This document shows positions 26,444-34,825 of a stretch of 64,000 nucleotides of DNA, piece by piece. Origin of the DNA: Pseudomonas psychrophila HA-4 (GTDB lineage: Bacteria > Pseudomonadota > Gammaproteobacteria > Pseudomonadales > Pseudomonadaceae); contig NZ_ALJC01000091.1 in the NCBI RefSeq assembly GCF_000282975.1, positions 1 to 64,000 on the forward strand, given 5' to 3'. Position numbers and translations under genes: made by a program. The number at the start of each line of letters is the position of its first letter. Positions within the stretch are counted from its first letter, which is position 1. The notes beneath the pieces are model-generated. The model ran no database searches. It was not told the DNA's origin and worked only from the letters and a program-made list of their open reading frames with translations.

Positions 26444-26677
26444 TCACGGACGCCAAAACGGTTTGCAGCCTTCGTGCCGAGCCATTTCGGCACTCAATCC
26501 CACGTCACGCAGTTGCTGCGCGTCCAGCGTGAGCAAGGTACGGCGGGTAAGGGCGCGGTGCCAATACAAACCCCAACGACCCAGGCCGGTCGGCGTCCTG
26601 ACGATTTGACGGGCTTCATGCTCGGCCTGTAATTGCGGGCCGTGCAGTGTTAGACGTGCATCGCTCAAACCATTCAT
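26444..26677 (-). CDS. DUF1127-family small basic protein
   Basis: A 77-residue Arg-rich protein ending in the DUF1127 pattern: a short conserved stretch (LTLDAQQLRDVGLSAEMARHE) preceded by RALTRRTL. Members are small proteins of poorly known role, several involved in RNA binding or nutrient responses in Alphaproteobacteria. The ATG at 26677 has an upstream AGGAGC site. It is divergent from the MocR gene, so that regulator may control it (inference). Confidence 0.8.
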   Translation of the reverse strand: MNGLSDARLTLHGPQLQAEHEARQIVRTPTGLGRWGLYWHRALTRRTLLTLDAQQLRDVGLSAEMARHEGCKPFWRP

Positions 26678-26846
26678 CACGCAGCTCCTTTTGACTCCAT
26701 TGCTTGGAGTCAGCATGATGGCCCTGCGCCAAAAACCATGACAGATTCAGCAATACGCTTTTACCTGCATACAGATAACAGTTCATACGGGCTGAATGCT
26801 CCGTTTTTGCCCCATCTGTACTGGTCGCCCCTTAGAGAGCACCGCT

Positions 26847-28274
26847 ATGACCCTTTACGTTAATCTCGCCGACTTGCTTGGCACACGCATCGAACAGGGC
26901 TTTTATCGACCGGGCGACCGCCTGCCATCGGTGCGTGCGTTAAGCGCCGAGCACGGCGTGAGTTTAAGCACGGTGCAGCAAGCGTATCGCCTACTGGAAG
27001 ACAACGGCCTCGCCTCACCGCGCCCAAAATCGGGCTACTTTGTACCGATGGACCGTGAGCTGCCAGCCTTACCGGGTATGGGCAAACCGGCGCAACGGCC
27101 GGTTGAGATTTCGCAATGGGAACAGGTGCTGGAACTGGTGCGCTCTGTGCCGCACAAAGACGTGATTCAGTTGGGGCGGGGCATGCCGGACGTGAGCACG
27201 CCCACCCTCAAGCCGCTGTTGCGCAGCCTAGCGCAGATCAGCCGCCGCCTAGACATGCCCGGCCTGTATTACGACAACGTTTACGGGGTACTGGCCCTGC
27301 GTGAGCAACTGGGCCGTTTGTTGCTCGACTCAGGCTGTCAGTTAGGGCCAGACGACCTAGTGATTACCACTGGCTGCCATGAAGCGTTGTCGTGCAGCAT
27401 TCGGGCGGTGTGTGAGCCGGGCGACATTGTGGCGGTCGACTCACCGAGTTTTCATGGCGCCATGCAAACCCTCAAGGGGCTGGGCATGAAGGCGCTGGAG
27501 ATTCCCACTGACCCGCTGACCGGCATCAGCCTCGAAGCCCTGGAATTGGCGTTGGAGCAGTGGCCGATCAAGGCTATTCAGCTCACGCCCAGTTGCAACA
27601 ACCCGTTGGGCTACATCATGCCGGAGTCACGCAAGCGTGCGCTGGTAACGTTGGCGCAGCGCTTCGACGTGGCGATCATCGAAGACGATGTGTATGGCGA
27701 ACTGGCCTACACCTACCCGCGCCCGCGCACCATCAAGTCATTCGACGACGATGGCAGGGTGCTACTGTGCAGCTCGTTTTCCAAGACACTGGCGCCTGGC
27801 TTGCGGGTCGGATGGGTCGCGCCGGGCCGCTATCTGGAGCGGGTGCTGCACATGAAATACATCAGCACCGGCTCTTCGGCACCACAGCCACAACTGGCCG
27901 TTGCCGATTTCTTGAAAAATGGCCATTTCGAACCGCATTTGCGTAAGTTACGCACCCAATACCAGCGCAATCGCGACTTGATGCTGGGTTGGGTCAGTCG
28001 CTATTTTCCATCCGGCACCCGCGCCAGCCGTCCTCAAGGCAGCTTTCTGCTGTGGCTTGAGCTGCCGGAGGGCTTTGACAGCTTGCGCCTCAACCGCGCA
28101 CTGCTGGGGCAAGGGGTACAAATTGCTGTGGGCAGTATCTTTTCAGCCTCAGGCAAATACCGTAACTGCTTGCGAATGAACTACGCTGCCAAACCTACGC
28201 AACAGATTGAAGACGCGGTGCGCAAAGTCGGTGCGACGGCCTGCATGCTATTGGCTGAAACCGCGGATCACTAA
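26847..28274 (+). CDS. MocR-type regulator (GntR HTH fused to aminotransferase domain)
   Basis: A 475-residue MocR/PdxR-family protein. Residues about 1-75 are a GntR winged helix (PGDRLPSVRALSAEHGVSLSTVQQAYRLLEDNGL). The rest is a fold-type I aminotransferase domain with the PLP-Schiff base Lys in SSFSKTLAPGLRVGW. Such proteins use PLP or a PLP adduct as effector. The ATG at 26847 is chosen because the earlier in-frame start adds unrelated residues. It is divergent from DUF1127 and 15 nt before the PLD gene. It is likely a regulator of the amine-related genes around it. Confidence 0.88.
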   Translation: MTLYVNLADLLGTRIEQGFYRPGDRLPSVRALSAEHGVSLSTVQQAYRLLEDNGLASPRPKSGYFVPMDRELPALPGMGKPAQRPVEISQWEQVLELVRSVPHKDVIQLGRGMPDVSTPTLKPLLRSLAQISRRLDMPGLYYDNVYGVLALREQLGRLLLDSGCQLGPDDLVITTGCHEALSCSIRAVCEPGDIVAVDSPSFHGAMQTLKGLGMKALEIPTDPLTGISLEALELALEQWPIKAIQLTPSCNNPLGYIMPESRKRALVTLAQRFDVAIIEDDVYGELAYTYPRPRTIKSFDDDGRVLLCSSFSKTLAPGLRVGWVAPGRYLERVLHMKYISTGSSAPQPQLAVADFLKNGHFEPHLRKLRTQYQRNRDLMLGWVSRYFPSGTRASRPQGSFLLWLELPEGFDSLRLNRALLGQGVQIAVGSIFSASGKYRNCLRMNYAAKPTQQIEDAVRKVGATACMLLAETADH

Positions 28275-28289
28275 ACGGGGCCCCACACG

Positions 28290-29840
28290 TTGAAATCACT
28301 GTGCATGTTGCTGTTCGCGTTGTGCCTAGGGGGTTGTAGCTCGTTGGAAGTAAACCGCGCACCGAGCCAGTCGCTGCCCGCCTCAGACTCAGCCTTTGGC
28401 CGCTCTATTCAAGAACAGGCTGCGGCGTATCAAGGCCGTTCCGGGTTTCGCTTGCTGCCCAACAGCAGCGAAGCGTTCAGGGCGCGTGCCGAGCTGATTC
28501 GCAATGCGCAAACCAGCCTCGACTTGCAGTACTACATCGTCCATGACGGTTTGAGTACCCGCATGCTGGTGGATGAATTACTCAAGGCAGCTGATCGCGG
28601 CGTTCGGGTACGCATCCTGCTCGACGACACTGCCAGCGACGGCCTGGACGACATTTTGGCAACCCTCGCGGCCCATCCCAACATCCAAATCCGTCTGTTC
28701 AACCCCCTACAGTTGGGGCGCAGCACTGGCGTGACCCGCGCCATGGGCCGGCTGTTCAACCTTTCGCGCCAGCACCGGCGCATGCATAACAAGCTCTGGC
28801 TGGCTGATAACAGCGCAGCGATTGTCGGCGGGCGCAACTTGGGCGATGAGTATTTCGATGCCCAGCCTGATTTGAACTTCACCGACATCGACCTGCTCAG
28901 TGTCGGTCCTGTGGCCGAGCAATTGGGGCACAGCTTCGACCAATATTGGAACAGTGCGCTGAGCCAGCCGATTGGTGATTTTGTGTCTTCACGCCTGTCG
29001 CATCGAGAGCTGTCCCAAGCACGCATTGCGCTGGAAGCGTCGCTCCAAAAGTCGAAACTGGCCCACCAAGCGTTGTTCCAGCAACTGGCAGCCTATGAAA
29101 CCCACCCACAGATGGAGGTGTGGCGCAAAGAGCTGATATGGGCCTGGAACCAAGCGCTGTGGGATGCACCGAGCAAAGTGCTGGCCAAGGACGAGCCCGA
29201 CCCGCATCTGCTACTGACCACCCAACTGGCCCCCGACCTCACGGGCGTCAGCAAAGAGCTGATATTGATTTCGGCGTATTTTGTGCCCGGCAAAACCGGG
29301 CTGGTATACCTGACAGGCCGCGCAGATGCCGGGGTCGATGTGCGCTTGCTGACCAATTCGCTGGAAGCCACCGACGTGCCTGCGGTGCATGGCGGCTATG
29401 CACCGTACCGCAAGGCGCTGCTGGAGCATGGGGTCAAGCTCTATGAACTGCGTCGCCAGCCTGGCAGCACGGGTGGCAGCGGGTTACACCTGTTTCATCC
29501 GGGCATGAGTTCGGACTCAAGCTTGCACAGCAAGGCGATGATCTTCGATCAGCAAAAATCGTTTATCGGCTCGTTCAACTTCGACCCGCGCTCGGGCTTG
29601 TGGAACACCGAAGTCGGGGTGCTGGTGGACAGCCCAGAACTGGCCGCAGAAGCGCGCAAGCTTGCCCTGCAAGGCATGGCCCCGGCATTGAGTTATGAGC
29701 CAAAACTGGAAGAGGGGAAGATCGTGTGGGTGACCGAAGACAACGGCCAGATGCACACCCTGACCCGCGAGCCGGGCAATTGGTGGCGTCGGCTGAACGC
29801 CTGGGTCAGCAAGCGCGTTGGGCTGGAGAAGATGTTGTAG
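28290..29840 (+). CDS. Phospholipase D/cardiolipin synthase-like lipoprotein
   Basis: A 516-residue PLD-superfamily protein with two HKD motifs (HNKLWLADN near residue 167 and HSKAMIFDQ near residue 412). It has a lipoprotein signal (CLGGC, Cys16), so it should face the periplasm. Members related to ClsC make cardiolipin or phosphatidylglycerol derivatives; another option is phospholipid hydrolysis. It starts with TTG and lies 15 nt after the MocR gene, so the two may be co-transcribed. Confidence 0.85.
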   Translation: MKSLCMLLFALCLGGCSSLEVNRAPSQSLPASDSAFGRSIQEQAAAYQGRSGFRLLPNSSEAFRARAELIRNAQTSLDLQYYIVHDGLSTRMLVDELLKAADRGVRVRILLDDTASDGLDDILATLAAHPNIQIRLFNPLQLGRSTGVTRAMGRLFNLSRQHRRMHNKLWLADNSAAIVGGRNLGDEYFDAQPDLNFTDIDLLSVGPVAEQLGHSFDQYWNSALSQPIGDFVSSRLSHRELSQARIALEASLQKSKLAHQALFQQLAAYETHPQMEVWRKELIWAWNQALWDAPSKVLAKDEPDPHLLLTTQLAPDLTGVSKELILISAYFVPGKTGLVYLTGRADAGVDVRLLTNSLEATDVPAVHGGYAPYRKALLEHGVKLYELRRQPGSTGGSGLHLFHPGMSSDSSLHSKAMIFDQQKSFIGSFNFDPRSGLWNTEVGVLVDSPELAAEARKLALQGMAPALSYEPKLEEGKIVWVTEDNGQMHTLTREPGNWWRRLNAWVSKRVGLEKML

Positions 29841-29896
29841 CCAACCTGTTTTTGGCGCGGCCACAAACCCTCTGACTAGCTCGCACCTATCAGGGA

Positions 29897-31042
29897 CTAG
29901 GCTGCAGTTTGCTCGGCGCCAAATGCACCCTGGCGCAGCACCAATATCACCAAACCAAAGGCTCCCGCGGCCATAAACAATGGCAAGGCATGCCCACTTA
30001 TCCACTGGCTGCCCGCGCCTGCGGCCAATGGCCCGATCAGGCAACCAATGCCCCACAACTGCGCCACGTGCGCGTTGGCTCGCACCAGTGCGTCGTCGCG
30101 GTAGCGTTCGCCAATCAGAATCAACGATAAGGTGAACAAGCCGCCCGCGCTGGCACCGAAGATCACCCACAACGGCCAGATCAACAGGGTGTTGAGCAAG
30201 AACGGCACCGCCAGGCTCGACAGCATCAGCAGCACGGCGCAGCCGGTAAACAGTGAGCGCCGAGACAGCCGATCGGCCAGCGCGCCAATCGGCAGTTGCA
30301 GCAAGGCATCCCCCACCACCACGGTGCTGACCATCGCCAGTGCGATGTCAGCGGTGAACCCTTGGCGCAGGCAGTAGATAGGCAGTAATGTCAGAATCAT
30401 CGCCTCAAAAGCAGCAAATAGCGCCACCGCCCACGCAATAGCGGGCAGCCCTCGACAAAACTCCAGCAAATCCTTGAAGGTCACGCGGTACGCTTCGGTG
30501 ACCGGTGCGCCGTCGCGCCCCAGCAACAGCAGGGGCGCCAGGGTGAGCAGGGACACGCCGATCCAGAAACCGTAGTCGTCCTGCGAACCCACGACACCCA
30601 GCAGCAGCGGCCCGGACAGTTGGCTCAAGGCATACGCGCAGCCATACAGCGCCACCAACCGACCGCGCCATTGCTCGACCACCAGTTGGTTGATCCAACT
30701 CTCGCCGAGAATAAAAATAACCGTGAGCACGACGCCGATCAGCAGCCGTAATACCAGCCAAACTGGGTAGTTGGGCAATAGCGCCAACAACCCAATGGAC
30801 AGTGCTCCGCACCACAGGCACAAACGCATCAGGCCGGGCGTGCCAAAGCGCGCCGCAAGCTTGCTGGCCACACTGGCCCCGACCAGCACGCCAATGGCGG
30901 GCATGGCTGCCATCACGCCAATCGCGAACCCGCCGTAGCCCCAACTTTCGAGCCGAAATGACACCAGTGGCATGCTCACGCCCAGCGCCAGGCCGACGCT
31001 AAGCACCGAGGCTAGCACGGCGAAATAAGTCGCCCAACGCAT
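29897..31042 (-). CDS. Major facilitator superfamily transporter
   Basis: A 381-residue membrane protein with about twelve hydrophobic segments and an MFS-type loop. It resembles the YcaD group of uncharacterised MFS efflux carriers. The ATG at 31042 is chosen because MRWATYF begins the first membrane helix; a longer start adds fifteen residues. The substrate is unknown. The neighbourhood suggests amines or metabolites, but this is only inference. Confidence 0.85.
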   Translation of the reverse strand: MRWATYFAVLASVLSVGLALGVSMPLVSFRLESWGYGGFAIGVMAAMPAIGVLVGASVASKLAARFGTPGLMRLCLWCGALSIGLLALLPNYPVWLVLRLLIGVVLTVIFILGESWINQLVVEQWRGRLVALYGCAYALSQLSGPLLLGVVGSQDDYGFWIGVSLLTLAPLLLLGRDGAPVTEAYRVTFKDLLEFCRGLPAIAWAVALFAAFEAMILTLLPIYCLRQGFTADIALAMVSTVVVGDALLQLPIGALADRLSRRSLFTGCAVLLMLSSLAVPFLLNTLLIWPLWVIFGASAGGLFTLSLILIGERYRDDALVRANAHVAQLWGIGCLIGPLAAGAGSQWISGHALPLFMAAGAFGLVILVLRQGAFGAEQTAA

Positions 31043-31084
31043 GTGTGTGCTCCTGTGGATAACGAATCTTATTGTTCTAAAAAC

Positions 31085-31176
31085 CACTGTGGGAACGGGC
31101 TTGTCCGCGAATCCGGCGCCAAAGCCTGATGGACAGACGGAGGCACCTTCATCGCGGGCAAGCCCGCTCCCACAGT
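31085..31176. repeat. REP-type palindrome, 'cactgtgggaacgggc' type
   Basis: CACTGTGGGAACGGGCTTGTCCGCGA and TCGCGGGCAAGCCCGCTCCCACAGT form inverted arms around a 41-nt middle. This is the common P. fluorescens 'tgtgggagcgggcttg' REP. It separates the MFS gene from the aldehyde dehydrogenase gene. Confidence 0.85.
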
Positions 31177-31196
31177 AGGGTGTTGCGTTTACGGTA

Positions 31197-32690
31197 TTAG
31201 AGCTTGATCCAAGTAGATTTCAGCTCGGTGTATTTGTCGAAGGCGTGCAACGATTTATCACGGCCGTTACCCGACTGCTTGAAGCCACCAAATGGAGCGG
31301 TCATGTCGCCGCCATCGTATTGGTTGACCCAAACGCTGCCAGCGCGCAGGGCTTTGGCGGTCAGGTGAGCCTTGGAAATATCGGCGGTCCAGACCGCAGC
31401 AGCCAGGCCGTACGGCGTGTCGTTGGCAATCTGGATCGCTTCAGCAGCAGTGTCGAAGGTAATCACCGACAGCACAGGTCCGAAGATTTCTTCTTGGGCG
31501 ATTTTCATGGCATTGCTGACGCCGTCGAAAATGGTCGGCTCAACGTAGGTGCCGCCGGTTTCCTGCAGGATTTGGTTCCCGCCAGCGACCAGTTTCGCGC
31601 CTTCGCTGTGGCCAGACTTGATGTACGACAGCACGTTGTTCATTTGCTGCGTATCGACCAGTGCGCCCACGGTGGTGGAAGGGTCCAGCGGATTGCCAGG
31701 CTTCCAGCCTTTGAGTGCCTCGATGACCAGAGGCAAGAACGTGTCTTTAATCGAACGCTCGACCAGCAGACGCGAACCCGCGGTGCAGACTTCGCCCTGG
31801 TTAAAGGCGATGGCGCTAGCAGCCGATTTGGCAGCAGCTTGCAGGTCGGGAGCATCAGCGAAGACGATGTTCGGGCTCTTGCCACCGGCTTCGAGCCAGA
31901 TGCGTTTCATGTTGGATTCGCCCGAGTAAATCATCAATTGCTTGGCGATTTTCGTCGAACCGGTAAACACCAGCGTGTCGACGTCCATGTGCAAGGCCAG
32001 GGCTTTACCAACGGTGTGGCCGTAGCCCGGCAGTACGTTCAACACGCCTGCTGGAATACCGGCTTCAACCGCCAGTGCAGCGATGCGGATGGCAGTCAGC
32101 GGAGATTTTTCGGACGGCTTGAGGATGACAGAGTTACCGGTCGACAGCGCAGGGCCAAGTTTCCAGCAGGCCATCATCAACGGGAAGTTCCACGGCACGA
32201 TGGCAGCAACGACGCCGACCGCTTCACGGGTCACCAGACCCAGTTGGTCGTGCGGGGTAGCTGCGACTTCATCGTAAATTTTGTCGATGGCCTCGCCGCT
32301 CCATCTAAGGGCACCGGCGGCACCTGGCACGTCGATGTGCAGGGAATCGTTGATGGGCTTGCCCATGTCCAGGGTTTCCAGCAGGGCCAGCTCTTCGGCG
32401 TTTTGCTTGAGCAAACCGGCGAAGCGGATCATGGTGTCTTTACGCTTGGCCGGCGCAAGACGCGACCAGATACCCGATTCGAAGGTCGCGCGCGCATTTT
32501 CTACGGCGCGCTGGGCGTCCGCAGCATCGCAACTGGCAACCTTGCCCAGCAAACGGCCATCGACCGGACTGAGGCACTCGAATGTTTCATTGGAGACCGC
32601 GTCGGTGTATTCACCGTTGATGTAGGCGCGACCTTCGATTTTCAGCTGTTGGGCCCGTTGTTCCCAGTCAGCACGCGTCAGGGTGGTCAT
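31197..32690 (-). CDS. kauB: Gamma-glutamyl-aminobutyraldehyde / aminoaldehyde dehydrogenase KauB (PauC)-like
   Basis: A 497-residue NAD(P)-dependent aldehyde dehydrogenase. The catalytic Cys is in NQGEVCTAGSRL and the general-base Glu in LEAGGKSPN. The gene lies in the same place as P. aeruginosa kauB/pauC (beside rpmG and the PauB-type gene) and is similar in size, so it probably oxidises aldehydes formed from polyamines, such as gamma-glutamyl-gamma-aminobutyraldehyde. The ATG at 32690 (MTTLTRADW) is chosen; the long upstream extension is not family-like. Confidence 0.88.
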   Translation of the reverse strand: MTTLTRADWEQRAQQLKIEGRAYINGEYTDAVSNETFECLSPVDGRLLGKVASCDAADAQRAVENARATFESGIWSRLAPAKRKDTMIRFAGLLKQNAEELALLETLDMGKPINDSLHIDVPGAAGALRWSGEAIDKIYDEVAATPHDQLGLVTREAVGVVAAIVPWNFPLMMACWKLGPALSTGNSVILKPSEKSPLTAIRIAALAVEAGIPAGVLNVLPGYGHTVGKALALHMDVDTLVFTGSTKIAKQLMIYSGESNMKRIWLEAGGKSPNIVFADAPDLQAAAKSAASAIAFNQGEVCTAGSRLLVERSIKDTFLPLVIEALKGWKPGNPLDPSTTVGALVDTQQMNNVLSYIKSGHSEGAKLVAGGNQILQETGGTYVEPTIFDGVSNAMKIAQEEIFGPVLSVITFDTAAEAIQIANDTPYGLAAAVWTADISKAHLTAKALRAGSVWVNQYDGGDMTAPFGGFKQSGNGRDKSLHAFDKYTELKSTWIKL

Positions 32691-32933
32691 TCGAGTGTCC
32701 TCCTCTATTGTTGAAATACATTCGCCACGGCATTTTTTAGCGCGGCGTGTCAGGAATGCTGTCCAATCCTCTAGAGTGATCGGCACGAGGCATGCACCAC
32801 CCTAAACCAGTGCCCCAGGGACTTTCAATATATTTGACACTGAGGTCGCAAACGGCATGGCTTGTTCGTTTTAATAAACATAGACTTTGGCTTTTCTGGC
32901 CACTCATGCCGCAATTTCGGGGGGATAAAAATA

Positions 32934-33296
32934 ATGAGCATCAAAAACGTCGTCGACTTCAACACTGCCAACACCCAAGCCGAACGCTACCATCTGACCC
33001 CGGAAAAGGTCCTCAAGGGTAATCCCGAGCACATTCTGCATAACCATTACGCCAGTCCGTGTGGTCAGTTGAACGCTGGCATGTGGGAAAGCGAGGTTGG
33101 CCAATGGGACGTGAATTTCACCGAGCACGAGTACTGCGAGATCTTGCAGGGGGTTTCGGTTTTGCGTGACAGAGAAGGTAACGCCAAGACCCTGCGAGCC
33201 GGTGATCGCTTTGTCATCCCGGCCGGTTTCAAAGGTACTTGGGAAGTGCTTGAGCCTTGCCGGAAAATGTACGTAGCGTTTGAACAGAAAGCCTGA
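32934..33296 (+). CDS. Cupin-domain protein (DUF861-like)
   Basis: A 120-residue single-domain cupin. The EHEYCEILQGVSVLRDREGN segment and AGDRFVIPAGFKGTWEVLEP form the two cupin motifs. It matches (cupin_3/DUF861) proteins found with polyamine and amino-acid catabolic genes. The ATG at 32934 follows GGGG at a suitable distance. It is divergent from kauB (243 nt gap) and followed by a terminator. The ligand or reaction is unknown. Confidence 0.82.
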   Translation: MSIKNVVDFNTANTQAERYHLTPEKVLKGNPEHILHNHYASPCGQLNAGMWESEVGQWDVNFTEHEYCEILQGVSVLRDREGNAKTLRAGDRFVIPAGFKGTWEVLEPCRKMYVAFEQKA

Positions 33297-33318
33297 TAAC
33301 ACCGATTTAGACGACTTT

Positions 33319-33354
33319 AAAAGCCCTGCCTCCATTGTGTGGCGGGGCTTTTTT
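33319..33354 (+). terminator. Terminator after the cupin gene
   Basis: AAAAGCCCTGCC / GGCGGGGCTTTT stem (12 bp with one G-U pair) followed by T residues, 22 nt after the cupin stop codon. Confidence 0.85.
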
Positions 33355-33513
33355 AGGTGTGGTCTGAGTGCCGCCTGCGCACAAATCCTGAAACAGCTGA
33401 GTGCGTGCGTCCTGATTAATCTGAGCCAATCTTTGGAAGCCAAGGCGGCTCACGGAATGAGCACGCCGTGACGGGTGATTTCACCTTTCACACTCATTAG
33501 GTAAGGAATAATT

Positions 33514-33810
33514 ATGACTACTTTTACAACGACAAAAGGTGTTCTGCTGGCGGGCGCTGTTATTTTGGGTGCAGTGTCTTTAACCGCAGTGGCGGGTGAA
33601 AACGGCAAATGCAACACCAATCTGGCGATCAACTATCTGGTCCCTCCTGAAGCGACGCCTCAGGTCGTCGAGTTCTTGCGGACCAGCTACGGTGCCAAAG
33701 ACGTTCGTGTCGAGCATCCGGGCAAGGGGTACACCAAAGAGTTCAACGCATACCGCCTGCGCGTGCTGGTCGATGACCAAAACCGAGTGGGTAGCCAGAT
33801 CTGCGGTTAA
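33514..33810 (+). CDS. Small exported protein resembling I78 protease inhibitors
   Basis: A 98-residue protein with a Sec signal (hydrophobic residues 9-26, cleavage near VAGEN). The mature part (about 70 residues) contains a Cys pair (GKCNTN near the start, QICG at the end) that may form a disulfide. The C-terminal AYRLRVLVDDQNRVGSQICG resembles the 'YRPDRLNVxxDxxGxVxxxxCG' ending of I78-family peptidase inhibitors. This is motif-level similarity, so the call is tentative. It is bounded by terminators and is its own unit. Confidence 0.6.
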   Translation: MTTFTTTKGVLLAGAVILGAVSLTAVAGENGKCNTNLAINYLVPPEATPQVVEFLRTSYGAKDVRVEHPGKGYTKEFNAYRLRVLVDDQNRVGSQICG

Positions 33811-33834
33811 GCCCGCATTGGCAGTTCTGTAAGC

Positions 33835-33874
33835 AACAAAAAAGGCCCGTATCGTGAGATGCGGGCCTTTTTTG
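33835..33874. terminator. Bidirectional terminator between the exported protein gene and rpmG
   Basis: AAAGGCCCGTATC / GATGCGGGCCTTT stem (13 bp, one mismatch) flanked by A and T runs, so it can stop transcription from both sides. It would end the rpmB-rpmG transcript as well. Confidence 0.85.
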
Positions 33875-33889
33875 TAGAAGAAAAACCAA

Positions 33890-34045
33890 TTACTTGATTT
33901 TGGCTTCTTTGTAGATAACGTGCTTGCGAACCCGCGGATCGAATTTTTTGATTTCGATTTTGTCCGGAGTGGTGCGCTTGTTCTTATCTGTGGTGTAGAA
34001 ATGGCCTGTACCAGCGCTCGACACCAAACGGATCAATTCACGCAT
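33890..34045 (-). CDS. rpmG: Ribosomal protein bL33
   Basis: A 51-residue large-subunit ribosomal protein, [10 protein letters not shown] to EAKIK. It lacks the CxxC zinc ribbon, so it is the C-minus form. It lies 11 nt after rpmB, with a standard start and a terminator beyond it. Its position within the rpmB-rpmG pair is the normal one. Confidence 0.97.
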   Translation of the reverse strand: MRELIRLVSSAGTGHFYTTDKNKRTTPDKIEIKKFDPRVRKHVIYKEAKIK

Positions 34046-34056
34046 GATTAGCTCCC

Positions 34057-34290
34057 TTAGATCTTGCCAGCGCGACGGATTTCGGCCAGCACGACAGTAA
34101 TGCCACGCTTGTCGATAATACGCATGCCTTTGGCAGATACGCGCAGACGCACGAAACGTTTCTCTTCTTCAACCCAGAAGCGGTGATGCTGCAGGTTCGG
34201 CAGGAAACGACGACGGGTTTTGTTATTTGCGTGGGAAATGTTATTCCCAGTCACCGGACCCTTACCGGTAACTTGACAGACTCTCGACAT
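34057..34290 (-). CDS. rpmB: Ribosomal protein bL28
   Basis: A 77-residue large-subunit ribosomal protein beginning [17 protein letters not shown]. It has the expected basic composition and full length and is the first gene of rpmB-rpmG. Only one Cys is present, so it also lacks a zinc site. Confidence 0.97.
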   Translation of the reverse strand: MSRVCQVTGKGPVTGNNISHANNKTRRRFLPNLQHHRFWVEEEKRFVRLRVSAKGMRIIDKRGITVVLAEIRRAGKI

Positions 34291-34498
34291 GCCTCAGCCC
34301 TCTAAAACCACATGCCCAACCCGGCATGGGTTGGCCGCTTAATCTCTCAGTCATTTGGCGCTAGGCGCCGCGTTTCTTTAAGGGTCTTACCGGCTACACC
34401 TACAAACGAAGGAACCGGGCCCCTAGAAAAGAGCGCTGCTTTATACCAGAAAGACTAAAGCGCAACAACAAGCAGTGTGGTTTGCCTTGATTAATAAA

Positions 34499-34533
34499 GG
34501 CGGCATTCTAACGACAAACCGCGTGAAAGCCTA
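34499..34533 (-). promoter_or_regulatory. Possible promoter of rpmB-rpmG
   Basis: Minus strand TAGAAT (forward 34510-34505) fits a -10 box. It is followed by a GC-rich stretch (GCCGCC), a feature of growth-rate and ppGpp-controlled ribosomal promoters. The -35 region is weak. This would leave a leader of about 210 nt before rpmB. The rest of the 34291-34825 gap holds the REP element below and nothing else I can support. Confidence 0.35.
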
Positions 34534-34604
34534 TGCCCGAAGGGGTTCAACCGCTCGTCGCGAGATGAAAGGTTTCAGTGCGATTTAGATCGACCCACTT
34601 GTCC

Positions 34605-34716
34605 TTGTAGTCGCTGCCGCAGGCTGCGATAAACTCCAAAGGACCTCTAAAAGACCGCAGAGGCTTCAAAAAACGGGTTGCTACGCAACCCTTCGCAGCC
34701 TTCGGCAGCGACTATA
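34605..34716. repeat. REP-type palindrome, 'tgtagtcg' variant
   Basis: TTGTAGTCGCTGCCGCAGGCTGCGAT and TTCGCAGCCTTCGGCAGCGACTATA form inverted arms 112 nt end to end. Confidence 0.8.
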
Positions 34717-34825
34717 GGGGATGGGGTGTTATTAAAAAGTGGTCATTTGGCCAGTAGATCACTAGGGTAGGACTTTTCCAGACTGCACTTGCAGATGGGC
34801 CAACGACTTGCAAAGGACACAGAAT

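Noticed and set aside
31245..32714. 489-codon open frame on the plus strand, antisense to the aldehyde dehydrogenase gene
   Set aside because: It is the GC-rich shadow of kauB: it has no domain, and composition and low-complexity His/Gln/Gly content are typical of antisense frames in high-GC genes.
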